In this document: positions 25,319-35,299 of the stretch, one piece after another | Layout of the letters: each line of letters starts with the position of its first letter | Numbering within the stretch: the stretch's first letter is position 1 | DNA from: JABMMZ01 sp964438995 | GTDB lineage: Bacteria > Bacteroidota > Bacteroidia > NS11-12g > UBA955 | Direction: 5' to 3' | Assembly: GCA_964438995.1 (NCBI GenBank) | Contig: CAYTMQ010000005.1 | Coordinates: 124,001-188,000 of the forward strand | Length of the DNA stretch: 64,000 bases | Notes under the pieces: model-generated | Told to the model about the DNA's origin: nothing | The model's database searches: none | What the model saw: the letters and a program-made list of their open reading frames with translations, nothing else | Translations under genes and position numbers: made by a program

Positions 25319-26719
25319 TTAAACCCCTACATCGTGGTGAGCTGACTCTTCGATGTATGGATGTTTAACTGGAATTAAACCGCGTTTGCTCAAAGCTGTT
25401 AATACCCAGAAGATAAACAAGCCAGCGAAAGCTAATGCCATACCGATTTCTAGTAAACCGATGGTTGCTTGATGATCGATAGTACCAGGAGCTAACATTA
25501 ACCAGATATCGTTCCAGTGACCAACTAAGATAGCGATGGCTACGAAAGTTAAAATCTTTGGATTACGTTTGTTATTTCTAGTCATTAACACTAAGAAAGG
25601 TGTTAAGAAGTTTAGAATCAAGTTAACGAACCAATTGATTTTAAATGGCATTTCCCAACGCTTGTAGTAGTATATAACTTCCTCAGGAATGTTTGCATAC
25701 CAAATCAATAGGAACTGAGACAACCAAAGGTAAGTCCAGAAAATTGAGAAGGCAAACATAAATTTACCTAAGTCGTGGATGTGCTCGTCTGTAACGATTG
25801 ACAAATAACCATTTCTTTTTAAATAAAGAACGATTAAAGCAATGATAGACAAAGTACTTACCCAAGCGGTAGCAAAGTTGTATATAGAGAAGATGGTACT
25901 GTACCAGTGTGCATCTACTGCCATTGAAACAACCCAGCTAAGGATTGATAAAGTGAAAGCAAAAACAAAGGTAAATGCAGCAGCATAAGTGATAGACTTT
26001 TTAAAGAAAGAAAGTCCACCTTCTGCGTCTTCAGCATACGATAAAGCTCTTAATTTTTTACCGAATAAGAACCACACAGTAGGGATAGCAATTAAGAAAC
26101 TGTAAACCATTTTAGAATTCAAGAACCAAGATTTGTTGTCTAAGATTTTATCGAATTCAGGTGATTCTTTGGTGTAATGCATGTGTTCGTAATGCATCCA
26201 GTGGTAGATGTTTTGACCATCCATAATGAATACAAACAAAACTAGGATAGCACCTATTGGCAATATGGTACTAATAGCCTGAGGTATTCTTAAGATAGCT
26301 GTAGCCCAACCTGCATTGGCAATGTATTGCAATGCAAAGAAGAATAGACCACATGCAGCAATTAACAATAGGAAATAACTATTGATTAAAAGATTAACAT
26401 ATACTCTGGTATACCATGGTTTTGGGTGTTCAGGAACTACAGGATATACTTGTTCGTCACTGTGTCCGATATCAACACCATTGATGTTTTGACCAGGGTG
26501 TTGGTGTTCGCTAGCAGCAGCGTCGTGAGCACCGTGAGCAGCTGTAGTTTCAGCAACAGAAGCTTCGTGGTGTTTTGTCTCAGTTTTTGGAATTGAGAAG
26601 ATACCTACAACAGTTAGTACGATACCAATCACTAATAATGCTAAACTTAAAGTTTTCGCAGTACCTGTGAATTTATAATTCTCTTGATGAATTTGAATTT
26701 CGTGGTGTCCGTGGCTCAT
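25319..26719 (-). CDS. actF: ActF, quinol:cytochrome c oxidoreductase quinone-binding subunit 2
   Basis: A 466-residue membrane protein of about ten helices, the NrfD/PsrC-like second membrane subunit of alternative complex III. ATG 26719 (MSHGHHEIQ) is used; the longer in-frame extension upstream is unlike the family. A His-rich region after the first helix (HHEASVAETTAAHGAHDAAASEHQHPG) is unusual but occurs in Bacteroidota homologues. It forms the last gene of the act operon, 22 bases after actE, and is followed by a terminator. Its role is quinol binding and proton movement at the inner membrane. Confidence 0.9.
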   Translation of the reverse strand: MSHGHHEIQIHQENYKFTGTAKTLSLALLVIGIVLTVVGIFSIPKTETKHHEASVAETTAAHGAHDAAASEHQHPGQNINGVDIGHSDEQVYPVVPEHPKPWYTRVYVNLLINSYFLLLIAACGLFFFALQYIANAGWATAILRIPQAISTILPIGAILVLFVFIMDGQNIYHWMHYEHMHYTKESPEFDKILDNKSWFLNSKMVYSFLIAIPTVWFLFGKKLRALSYAEDAEGGLSFFKKSITYAAAFTFVFAFTLSILSWVVSMAVDAHWYSTIFSIYNFATAWVSTLSIIALIVLYLKRNGYLSIVTDEHIHDLGKFMFAFSIFWTYLWLSQFLLIWYANIPEEVIYYYKRWEMPFKINWFVNLILNFLTPFLVLMTRNNKRNPKILTFVAIAILVGHWNDIWLMLAPGTIDHQATIGLLEIGMALAFAGLFIFWVLTALSKRGLIPVKHPYIEESAHHDVGV

Positions 26720-26741
26720 TTTACTATTTATTTTTAGGTTC

Positions 26742-27428
26742 TTATTGTTTTTTAGAAGTTGAAGTAGCAGTATCAACCATAGGAGCTACTGGAGCGCCTT
26801 GAATACCATTAATAACTTGGATAGCAGGAACATTTCCTAGGCTGTCCATCATACTCAAACGTTTTACGTAAGCCGCAACGCTCCATCTTTCTTTAGGTGT
26901 TAAAGCGTAAGCATAGCTTCCCATATTGTTTTTACCATAAGTGATGACATGGTAAATTTTACCAATTGGTAAAGCTTTCACGTATGCATCTTGGTAATTA
27001 GGCCAAGCTGGTTTTAATGCACCTTGTTTTTTAGACACTGCACCATCGTTTCCACCTTGCATACCGTGGCATGGAGAGCAGTAGATGCCGAACAATCTTT
27101 CGCCTTCTTTTTGATCTTTCTCATCCAAAGTAATATTCATGCTAAAACCAGCAGCTGCATTGTAACCATCTGGAGTATTATCGTATGGATATTGGTAATC
27201 TAACTGACCCATAGCAACAGTACCTTCAACCGGCTCTCTCATTGTCATGAAATAAGGGTTGTAACGGTATTTGCTAGTGTCAGAAAACTGACTCATTGGT
27301 TCGTAACCTTTAGAGTAGTACATATCAGGGGCATACTCTATACCTGGGTTATTGCCTCCTGATTTCCACCAGCATGATGAAAGCGACACGATGGTCAAAG
27401 CACTGATGATAAATATTGATTTCTTCAT
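26742..27428 (-). CDS. actE: ActE, monoheme cytochrome c lipoprotein of alternative complex III
   Basis: A 228-residue protein with a lipobox LSSC (Cys19) and one heme-c motif CSPCH (residues 117-121). A methionine ligand is probably in NNMGSYAYAL downstream. It sits on the periplasmic side of alternative complex III and passes electrons from ActB/ActA toward soluble cytochrome c or the oxidase. It lies 18 bases after actD and is followed by actF, the conserved gene order of the complex. Confidence 0.93.
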   Translation of the reverse strand: MKKSIFIISALTIVSLSSCWWKSGGNNPGIEYAPDMYYSKGYEPMSQFSDTSKYRYNPYFMTMREPVEGTVAMGQLDYQYPYDNTPDGYNAAAGFSMNITLDEKDQKEGERLFGIYCSPCHGMQGGNDGAVSKKQGALKPAWPNYQDAYVKALPIGKIYHVITYGKNNMGSYAYALTPKERWSVAAYVKRLSMMDSLGNVPAIQVINGIQGAPVAPMVDTATSTSKKQ

Positions 27429-27446
27429 TTTTTGCTTACTACTTTA

Positions 27447-28058
27447 TTAATGACTAGATACTGTTGATGAATTACCTGTAGCAATAACTACGTCAGTGAA
27501 ATCGTCGTAACCATGGTTGGTTCTTTCTTTCACTTCTACAGCACCGCCGTTAATTAACATGTTACTTAATTCTGTTTTATTAACGTTAGATCCGTCTGTA
27601 GCAATAGCTACCACCATTCTATCGTCAGTTTGTCTTAAGTCTACCAATTCTGTTGGTTGTTTACCATGTAACATTTTACTTCTTGTAAAGAACATAAGTG
27701 CCATACCAAATGCAGTGAAAAGAACACTCATTTCGAATAACACTGGCACAAAACTTACACCAATAGTCGGTTTGTTACCGATGATGATTGGCCAGTCGAA
27801 GTGCATCATATACAATTGTAGACTTGCTGCTGTGATAAAACCTACACAACCACTCATGAAAGCGCCTATTGGCAACAATGAACGTTTCAAACCCATTGCT
27901 TTCTCAATACCGTGGATTGGATAAGGTGTGTAACAATCTATGATGTCTGCACCTTTCTCATGCACATGAGCAACTGTTTCTAAGAACTTGTCAGAATTTT
28001 CAAAAATTCCGAACATTACTGTTTTGTTCTTGTCAAGATATAATTTACTGTCTATCAT
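27447..28058 (-). CDS. actD: ActD, DUF3341 membrane subunit of alternative complex III
   Basis: A 203-residue DUF3341 protein. The conserved N-terminal soluble region (AHVHEKGADIIDCYTPYPIHG) is followed by two membrane helices at about residues 60-85 and 105-130, then a cytoplasmic C-terminal tail. ActD contacts the membrane subunits ActC and ActF; its exact role is unclear. It is 20 bases after actC in the operon. Confidence 0.92.
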   Translation of the reverse strand: MIDSKLYLDKNKTVMFGIFENSDKFLETVAHVHEKGADIIDCYTPYPIHGIEKAMGLKRSLLPIGAFMSGCVGFITAASLQLYMMHFDWPIIIGNKPTIGVSFVPVLFEMSVLFTAFGMALMFFTRSKMLHGKQPTELVDLRQTDDRMVVAIATDGSNVNKTELSNMLINGGAVEVKERTNHGYDDFTDVVIATGNSSTVSSH

Positions 28059-28078
28059 TTATCTGTTTATTAAAATGA

Positions 28079-29431
28079 TTATTCTCTGTTTTTCAAAATA
28101 CCCTTCACTTCAGCCATGTTAATCACGGGCAAGAATTTGCTGAATAAGAAGAAACATGTAAAGAAAAGCCCGAATGTACCTAAGAATAGGCCAATTTCAA
28201 CCATAGTTGGAGAGTACATTACCCAACCTGATGGTAAATATTCTCTGTGTAATGAGGTTACAATGATTACGAAACGCTCGAACCACATACCTACGTTAAC
28301 TACGATTGACAACATAAAGATGAACCATGGTGTAGTACGTGCCCATTTGAACCAGAACACCTGAGGTGCAATCAAGTTACATGTCATCATACTCCAATAT
28401 GCCCACCAGTATGGTCCTGATGCTCTATTGATAAATGCGTATTGTTCGTACTCAACACCAGAATAAGCTGCAACGAAGAACTCAGTGATGTAAGCCAAAC
28501 CTACCATAGTACCTGTTAACATTACCACTTTACACATTGCTTCTAGGTGACCGATGGTGATGTAGTCTTGGTAGTTCATTACTTTTCTTGCGATAACCAA
28601 TAGTGTCAATACCATACCGAAACCAGAGAAAATCGCACCAGCAACGAAATATGGAGGGAAGATGGTGGTGTGCCATCCTGGTACTACTGATGTCGCAAAG
28701 TCCATTGATACGATCGTGTGAACCGATAATACTAGCGGAGTAGAGATACCTGCTAAAATCAACGATACTACTTCGTATCTGTTCCAAGTTCTTACAGAAC
28801 CTGTCCAACCCATTGAGAAGAAGTTGTACCAGAATTTTCTACCTTCTGTTTTAGCTCTATCTCTAACGGTTGCTATATCTGGAATCAAACCTAAATACCA
28901 GAATACTAATGAAACTGAGAAATAGGTAGAGATTGCGAATACGTCCCATAACAATGGAGAGTGGAAGTTTACCCAAAGTGAACCGAAAGCGTTTGGCAAT
29001 GGGAATACCCAGTAACCACCCACCCAGATACGACCCATGTGGAACAATGGGAAGATCGCAGCACACATAACGGCAAAGATTGTCATCGCTTCCGCAGAAC
29101 GGTTGATAGACATTCTCCATTTTTGTCTGAATAACAATAAGATTGCTGAGATTAGGGTACCAGCGTGACCGATACCAACCCAGAATACGAAGTTGGTGAT
29201 GTCCCAACCCCATTGTACTGACTTATTCAAACCCCAGGTACCAATACCAAATGCTAAGGTAATACCTAAGGTCAAACCTAAAATACCTAAGAAAATAACT
29301 GAAAGTATGAATCCTACTGTCCATGAGGCTGTAGGCTTATTTTCAATTGGGCGACAAATTTCGGTAGTAACGTCGTGTAATGTTTTATCACCTGTTACTA
29401 ACTGGGGTCTTATAACTGAATCGTGAATCAT
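28079..29431 (-). CDS. actC: ActC, NrfD-like quinone-binding membrane subunit of alternative complex III
   Basis: A 450-residue polytopic membrane protein of the NrfD/PsrC family with about ten helices (readable from FILSVIFLGILGLTLGITLAF onward). It carries the quinol site facing the periplasm and works with ActB. It lies 22 bases after actB and 20 before actD. Length and order match the family closely; there is no sign of damage. Confidence 0.93.
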   Translation of the reverse strand: MIHDSVIRPQLVTGDKTLHDVTTEICRPIENKPTASWTVGFILSVIFLGILGLTLGITLAFGIGTWGLNKSVQWGWDITNFVFWVGIGHAGTLISAILLLFRQKWRMSINRSAEAMTIFAVMCAAIFPLFHMGRIWVGGYWVFPLPNAFGSLWVNFHSPLLWDVFAISTYFSVSLVFWYLGLIPDIATVRDRAKTEGRKFWYNFFSMGWTGSVRTWNRYEVVSLILAGISTPLVLSVHTIVSMDFATSVVPGWHTTIFPPYFVAGAIFSGFGMVLTLLVIARKVMNYQDYITIGHLEAMCKVVMLTGTMVGLAYITEFFVAAYSGVEYEQYAFINRASGPYWWAYWSMMTCNLIAPQVFWFKWARTTPWFIFMLSIVVNVGMWFERFVIIVTSLHREYLPSGWVMYSPTMVEIGLFLGTFGLFFTCFFLFSKFLPVINMAEVKGILKNRE

Positions 29432-29453
29432 TTTTCTGTGTTATTTTAGGTAA

Positions 29454-32400
29454 TTATGCTTTTTCGGTTTCAATGTCCCTTACTTTCACCATGTATTTTA
29501 CGGCAGTTTGGGTGTTTAATTCTTCAAGTACTCTGTAAGATCTTTCGTTCTTAAACAATTTGTGTACTTCACTGTTAGGATCGTTTACGTCACCAAATAC
29601 GATAGCGCCAGCTGGACATGCTCTTTGACAAGCAGTTTTAACTTCGCCATCAGTTAATTGACGTTTCTCACGTTTAGCTTTGGTTTTAGCTCCTTGTATG
29701 TTTTGAACACACATAGAACATTTTTCCATCACCCCTCTTGTTCTTACTGTAACATCTGGGTTGATAACCATTTTACCTAAATCGTTGTTGAAATGGAAAT
29801 CGAAACGATCGTTGTCGTTGTATCTAAACCAGTTGAATCTTCTTACTTTATATGGGCAGTTGTTTGCACAATATTTAGTACCGATACAACGGTTGTAAGT
29901 CATTTGGTTTAAACCTTCAGTACTGTGAGTAGTTGCCAATACTGGACAAACTGTTTCACATGGAGCTTGACCGCAATGTTGACACATCATTGGTTGGTGA
30001 ACAACCTTAACGTTTTCCCAATGTGTGAAATCGCCTTTAGCTGTTGCTTCACGCTTGTCTAATGCTTCTAAGCCTTTTTCTTTGGTTACATTTTTACCTT
30101 CGTAATCTCTTGCTAAGAACAAATCATCGGTATAGTTGATCATCTTTCTGTTTTCGAAAGTGAAGTATCTATCGATTCTCATCCAGTGCATTTCTCTTCT
30201 TCTTCTTACCTCTGCTCTACCTACAACTGGAACGTTGTTCTCAATGCTACAGCTCACTACACATGCGCTACAACCTGTACATGAGTTCAGGTCGATTGCC
30301 ATTGCCCAATGATGATTTGGAGCACCATCTTTCTTGTATGCTTTGGTTTCCCAAAGTGTATATAAATGCGGTGCTGCTTTATCGTTGCCAGCATTTGGTT
30401 TTTCTTTTATTTGACCTAGAGTAGTTTCTCTTACTAAATCTCTACCCTCAATTGAGTGGTGGGTTTGAGTTTGAGCCAATTCGTAGTGACCGTCAATTTT
30501 GGTTACTTTAACACCATTGATAACGTTGTTATAAGTTCCGTTTTGAATTCTTAGGAAAGGAAATGCATTCTTACCGATTGATTCGAATTCACCTTTCTCT
30601 CCTACTTTACCTTGTTTACCGTATCCAACAGCCAAACCAACGGTTCCGTTAGATTGACCAGGTTGAACGAATACTGGCATACCGGTTAATGTCACTTTGT
30701 CGTAAGAAACGTTTACTAAATCACCATTGCTGATGCCTTCTTTTTCTGCGAAAGCTTTAGGCAATGAAATATAGTTATCCCAAGTTACTTTACTCATTGG
30801 ATCTGGAGTTTCCTGAATCCAAGGGTTATTGCTCATGCTACCATCTTTAACGGCTACGTTTTGGTACAATACCAAATCTAATGCGTCTTTTTTACCAATG
30901 GTTGCAGTAAGGTCGCCGATGATAGAATTCAAAGCTACTGCCATAGCTGGAACCATTGCTGGCTTAGCTGGAGTAGTGTAAACACCATCATGTAAAGCTT
31001 TATTGAACGCTTCATCAGTACTTACACCCATTGCAGCCCATTTAGACTTGATGTATAAGTAGTAAGAAGAGGCAGATAATTTTTGGTTGTAGATACCTTT
31101 GTTAGCGAAAGGATCGTTGGTTGGTTTAGCAACTCCTGCCCAAGTCAACATTGACTCTTGAGCTTGACGAGTGCTGAACACCGGAGAAATTGTAGGCTGA
31201 GACAATTGGAATAAACCAGCTTTAGGCTCAGCATCGTTCCAAGATTCTAGGTAGTGGTGATCTGGAGCGATGTAGTTACACAAGCTAGCAGTTTCATCTT
31301 TTATACCAGAGAAAGACACTGACAATTTCACTTTTTTCAATCCAGCTTTGATGTCTTCAGAAACTGGTGAAGAGTATACTGGATTGGTATTCCAGAAAAT
31401 TACAGCAGAGTAAGCACCGTTTTTCAAATCGTTGCCGAATGCTATCATTTCAGAATCTAAACCTTTGTATTGGTTTGAGTGGTTATCGATATCGATGGTA
31501 GTACCGTAGTTGCCTAACATCATGTTGATACCGTTGATGACCAATTGAATTTTAGGGTCGTTAGAACCAGATACAACTATTGAGTTGCCTTTTTCTTTCC
31601 ACAATGCTGAAGCTGATTGCTTAATTGCATCACCAGCTAATTCACCAGATTGAGCCATTGGAAGTTCAGGTTGACCAGCCAATTTAGCGATAGCGTTGTA
31701 CAATGAAGTTACATAAACTGCTTCGTTAGAAGACTTCATTGGGAATCTATAATCTGCGTTAGTACCTGTTAAAGACAAGTTACTTTCGAAGATGATGGTT
31801 TTTAAAACTTTTCCGTCTTTAGCAATACCGTCAACTTTTCTTCTGTTAGACCAAGCTTTGGTAAATTCTACTGGAGAAATCCAAGTACCTAAGAAATCTG
31901 CAGCGAAACTTACAACAACATTGGCTTTTTCAAAGTTGTATGATGGGATTACCTGTTTGCCAAAAGCATCACGGTTAGCCATCAAAATACCACTGTAACT
32001 CATTGCATCATAAGTGATGTGGGTTGTAGTAGTGTATTTGGTTTTGAAATCGGTGATAACAGCTAAAGTAGACGGACTGTGGATGGTACCAGACACGATA
32101 GCGATTTTACCACCTGCAGCTTGAATGCTATTAAGTTGGTTACCAATTTCAGAATCTAGAGTAGCCCAGTCAGTTTTAGCAGCAGAACCGCCATTCATTT
32201 TTACTGGTCCATCAAGACGTTCTGTATCGTATAAACCTAAGATAGAAGCTTGACCAGTAGTACAAAGACCACCACCAGAAATTGGAGATAATGTATTGCC
32301 ATCAACTTTGATTGGACGACCTTCTCTAGTTTTTATTGTGATACCACAACCTGTAGAGCAAGCACCACAAGTTGAGTTATAATAATTTGCAACACCAGGA

Positions 32401-32660
32401 GTGATTTCTTCCGGTTTTACAAGATAAGGAACAACATTTCTTACTGCTGTTGTGTTACAAGCTGCAAGAGAAACTGCTGCTACGCTAAAACCGAAGAATT
32501 TCAGGAAATCTCTTCTATTGGCAGATAAGCCAAGATTGTTTTCACTGAACACTTCATCTAAAGGCAACGCTTCGTTGAATTCATTCTTTTGGGAAGCCAA
32601 AAATTCTTTGGTTCTCAATAATTCGTCTTCGCCTTTCCAGTATAATTGTTTTTTTGCCAT
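29454..32660 (-). CDS. actB: ActB, molybdopterin-like and iron-sulfur fused subunit of alternative complex III
   Basis: A 1068-residue fusion. Near the N-terminus a twin-arginine signal (RRDFLKFFGF) is followed by a lipobox (LAAC), so it is a Tat-exported lipoprotein. Residues up to about 750 resemble a molybdopterin oxidoreductase with CGACSTGC near residue 95, but ActB in known complexes lacks the molybdenum cofactor. The C-terminal part holds four ferredoxin-type cluster motifs (CTGCSACVVSC, CQHCGQAPCETVC, CIGTKYCANNC, CSMC plus CQRAC). It carries electrons from quinol to the heme subunits on the periplasmic face. Confidence 0.94.
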   Translation of the reverse strand: MAKKQLYWKGEDELLRTKEFLASQKNEFNEALPLDEVFSENNLGLSANRRDFLKFFGFSVAAVSLAACNTTAVRNVVPYLVKPEEITPGVANYYNSTCGACSTGCGITIKTREGRPIKVDGNTLSPISGGGLCTTGQASILGLYDTERLDGPVKMNGGSAAKTDWATLDSEIGNQLNSIQAAGGKIAIVSGTIHSPSTLAVITDFKTKYTTTTHITYDAMSYSGILMANRDAFGKQVIPSYNFEKANVVVSFAADFLGTWISPVEFTKAWSNRRKVDGIAKDGKVLKTIIFESNLSLTGTNADYRFPMKSSNEAVYVTSLYNAIAKLAGQPELPMAQSGELAGDAIKQSASALWKEKGNSIVVSGSNDPKIQLVINGINMMLGNYGTTIDIDNHSNQYKGLDSEMIAFGNDLKNGAYSAVIFWNTNPVYSSPVSEDIKAGLKKVKLSVSFSGIKDETASLCNYIAPDHHYLESWNDAEPKAGLFQLSQPTISPVFSTRQAQESMLTWAGVAKPTNDPFANKGIYNQKLSASSYYLYIKSKWAAMGVSTDEAFNKALHDGVYTTPAKPAMVPAMAVALNSIIGDLTATIGKKDALDLVLYQNVAVKDGSMSNNPWIQETPDPMSKVTWDNYISLPKAFAEKEGISNGDLVNVSYDKVTLTGMPVFVQPGQSNGTVGLAVGYGKQGKVGEKGEFESIGKNAFPFLRIQNGTYNNVINGVKVTKIDGHYELAQTQTHHSIEGRDLVRETTLGQIKEKPNAGNDKAAPHLYTLWETKAYKKDGAPNHHWAMAIDLNSCTGCSACVVSCSIENNVPVVGRAEVRRRREMHWMRIDRYFTFENRKMINYTDDLFLARDYEGKNVTKEKGLEALDKREATAKGDFTHWENVKVVHQPMMCQHCGQAPCETVCPVLATTHSTEGLNQMTYNRCIGTKYCANNCPYKVRRFNWFRYNDNDRFDFHFNNDLGKMVINPDVTVRTRGVMEKCSMCVQNIQGAKTKAKREKRQLTDGEVKTACQRACPAGAIVFGDVNDPNSEVHKLFKNERSYRVLEELNTQTAVKYMVKVRDIETEKA

Positions 32661-32694
32661 TGTTATAATTAGCCTTTATATTGTATGTGTTAGA

Positions 32695-34020
32695 TTAATA
32701 GTGACATTTTGAACATTCCAATCCACCGTTTTGAGCAGGTGAAATGCTGATTTTTCCATCTTTAGTAAAGTACTTGCTGTATTCAGAATTTTTGTTTCCT
32801 TTTTCAGCTTTGATTTTAGCATGTAATTTCTCGTAGTATGGATTGTTTTCTACGTCGATTTGTCTTTCTCTGTGACAGTTGATACACCATCCCATTTGAA
32901 GAGTAGAGTACTGTTGTACTACTTCCATCTCTTGGATTGGTCCGTGACATTGTTGACATGCTAATCCAGCGCCTTTTACGTGCATTGAGTGGTTAAAGAA
33001 CGCATGATCTGGCAAGTTGTGAATTCTAATCCAACGAATTGGTTTAGGATTGTCGCCATATTTAGCAGTTTCAGCGTCGTAATCCATAGCAGCATATAGC
33101 TTCTTGATTTCTGGAGAAACTTCGCCATTGTATTTGTCTCTTAATTGAACAGCTTTGTGACAGTTCATACAAGTATTCAAACTTGGTACAGAAGCTTGTT
33201 TTGATTTCTCAGCAGTTGAGTGACAGTATTTACAATCGATTTGCAATTCACCAGCATGCAATTTGTGAGAATATTTGATAGGTTGTTCTGGAGCGTATCC
33301 TTGTTGAACAGCAACTTCAGTAACACCAAAATAGAAACCGTAAGTAGCCAAACACAAAATCACAAAAGTACCTATTGCCATTTTGAAGATGGTAGGATTG
33401 ATGCGCTTTTTCAAAGCAAGCATTTTTTCGCTTGGCTGAGCAGCTGCTTCAGTTTCACCTGACATCTCTTGGTAAGATGCTTTCAACGAATTCTTGGTTC
33501 TGCGTAAGATGTACAACACAACCATTAGAATCACGATTAAGAACAACAAGATGTACAATGTTGTATCGCTGTAGAAACTGGTTTTTGTTCCTCCAACTTT
33601 ATCGATAGGACCAGTAGGAACTGGTGTTGTATATTCTTTAAAGTAAGAAATGATGGTTTTAACTTGATCTTCAGAAAGGGTTTCGAAGTTGTTCATCACA
33701 ACTTTGTTGTACTCATTGAAAACTGCAATAGCGTCTTTATCGCCACTAGCTCTTAATTTTTCGTTGTTTCTAATCCATTTTAACAACCATTCTTCACTTC
33801 TTCTTGTGTGAACTCCTTTAAGAGCTGGACCGGTAGTAACACGTTCCATATCGTGACAAGAAGTACAATTGGCTTTGAATAGTTTTTCTCCTTCTACTGC
33901 TTGAGCAGATTTCTCTGCTGCTAAACCACTAAATGCAAAGATAGAGAGGTTGAGTAAGGTTGCAATGGTAAAAGCTACGGCTCTTACTTTCAGATTTCTT
34001 TTTGTTAGGTGTTTAACCAT
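32695..34020 (-). CDS. actA: ActA, multiheme cytochrome c subunit of alternative complex III
   Basis: A 441-residue protein with six CxxCH heme motifs: CTSCH (residues 52-56) in an N-terminal monoheme domain, then CKYCH, CMNCH, CQQCH, CINCH and CSKCH in a pentaheme domain after a membrane helix (TLYILLFLIVILMVVLYIL) and a second one (FKMAIGTFVILCLATYGFYF). ATG 34020 gives a clean signal anchor (VKHLTKRNLKVRAVAFTIATL); a TTG at 34044 is the alternative. It is the first gene of the operon, with a promoter box upstream. Confidence 0.92.
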   Translation of the reverse strand: MVKHLTKRNLKVRAVAFTIATLLNLSIFAFSGLAAEKSAQAVEGEKLFKANCTSCHDMERVTTGPALKGVHTRRSEEWLLKWIRNNEKLRASGDKDAIAVFNEYNKVVMNNFETLSEDQVKTIISYFKEYTTPVPTGPIDKVGGTKTSFYSDTTLYILLFLIVILMVVLYILRRTKNSLKASYQEMSGETEAAAQPSEKMLALKKRINPTIFKMAIGTFVILCLATYGFYFGVTEVAVQQGYAPEQPIKYSHKLHAGELQIDCKYCHSTAEKSKQASVPSLNTCMNCHKAVQLRDKYNGEVSPEIKKLYAAMDYDAETAKYGDNPKPIRWIRIHNLPDHAFFNHSMHVKGAGLACQQCHGPIQEMEVVQQYSTLQMGWCINCHRERQIDVENNPYYEKLHAKIKAEKGNKNSEYSKYFTKDGKISISPAQNGGLECSKCHY

Positions 34021-34058
34021 GTGTTTATGACTGAAAAATGACAATACTAATTAGTCCG

Positions 34059-34066
34059 CAAATATA
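34059..34066 (-). promoter_or_regulatory. -7 promoter box of the act operon
   Basis: On the minus strand TATATTTG matches TAnnTTTG, 38 bases before ATG 34020 and 14 before the alternative TTG 34044. It is the only promoter-like box seen before actA. Confidence 0.55.
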
Positions 34067-34205
34067 TTGAGATATATTGCAATGTAAAAAGTATTTATTA
34101 ACAAATATTTTAATTTAGAATTGTTCTACTCAAATTTTACAACTATTTGATAACGTTATTGTTACATAAATGTGTTTTAAATTGATTTTAGGCATTCATC
34201 AACAA

Positions 34206-35108
34206 TCAATTTATGACAATTTTCTCTGTGAAAATCTGATTTTCTACAGAAATTGTTACAACATATGCTCCCGAACTCAAAGCAGGCACAATGGTTTTTG
34301 CCTGATTAACGTCATCATAATTGTATGATGCTACTGCTCTTCCTGTAAGGTCAAATACTTCCATTTTTACACTTGATTTTGAAGTTATTACAAACCCATT
34401 GTCCACTTGTCTGAAGCTATAAGGTAGTATAATATTTGAATGAATACTTGACCAGTTTGAAGGCGATAATTTGTAAATCTGTCCGTTCACAGGATAGCTT
34501 GGAATTCCATTAAATGCACCTGCATTTAATACCCTTACCAAACTTGGATTTGCAGCAGTGCTGTCGATAGCGTAATACGGACTGTTGTCTTCATCAATTA
34601 GACCTATAAAAAATTCTGTGTAATTAGGATCTGTAATAGAACTTGGTCCAAAACGATACTCAATAGAATTGTCACTTTCGTACAACCAAATTTGATTGTT
34701 CAAATAGTAATCAAAGGTTGTATCGCTGTTAAATTCTCTGATATTTTTGTATTCTACTTTTACTATTCTGTTAGGTGGATTGCCGATAATATCGAATTTA
34801 ATTGGCGACTTAGAATAATCCATTCCTTCAGGCATAAATTCGTCAGTACCATAGAAGATATAATCAACTCCGGTATCTGTAAAAAACACACCATCATACG
34901 TGATTTTTAAATTGTTGTATGGATGATCAAAGAATCTGAAAGAAAAAGGCAATGTTACAGTAAAGGAAGAATCCCATGCTGAGTAAGTCACATCTGTTCC
35001 AGTAGACAAGGCATTGTATGTGCCTGTGCTATGTGTGAGTTTGTATAACATCTGTGCATTTAAATTGATGGTAAATGCTAAACCTAAAAAGAGTAGATAT
35101 TTTTTCAT
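34206..35108 (-). CDS. Secreted protein with T9SS type A sorting domain
   Basis: A 300-residue protein with a signal peptide (MKKYLLFLGLAFTINLNAQ) and a C-terminal type A T9SS sorting domain (SVKMEVFDLTGRAVASYNY, LSSGAYVVTISVENQIFTEKIVIN). The central part (residues 20-225) is a beta-rich, Tyr/Asp-rich region in which no known catalytic domain is seen. It is exported and probably attached to the cell surface. It stands alone between the act operon and the lipoprotein at 35300. Function unknown. Confidence 0.82.
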   Translation of the reverse strand: MKKYLLFLGLAFTINLNAQMLYKLTHSTGTYNALSTGTDVTYSAWDSSFTVTLPFSFRFFDHPYNNLKITYDGVFFTDTGVDYIFYGTDEFMPEGMDYSKSPIKFDIIGNPPNRIVKVEYKNIREFNSDTTFDYYLNNQIWLYESDNSIEYRFGPSSITDPNYTEFFIGLIDEDNSPYYAIDSTAANPSLVRVLNAGAFNGIPSYPVNGQIYKLSPSNWSSIHSNIILPYSFRQVDNGFVITSKSSVKMEVFDLTGRAVASYNYDDVNQAKTIVPALSSGAYVVTISVENQIFTEKIVIN

Positions 35109-35299
35109 ATTAATTTTACTTGATTACGCAATATTAATAATAAATTTAGATTTGATTCCTTATTTGCAAATAATAGTATAGACATTTTATTGCCACTTTT
35201 AAAGAATTTCCTATTTTTGAATAAATTAAAAACCTAAAACATGCTTACACCTACACCTATTCAAAAAGTGTTAAAAAATTAAAACCATTTACTTTTTTT

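Noticed and set aside
29454..32660. ActB as a catalytic molybdoenzyme (formate dehydrogenase or nitrate reductase)
   Set aside because: Position between actA and actC and the fused ferredoxin domain fit alternative complex III, in which this subunit is known to lack molybdenum cofactor.
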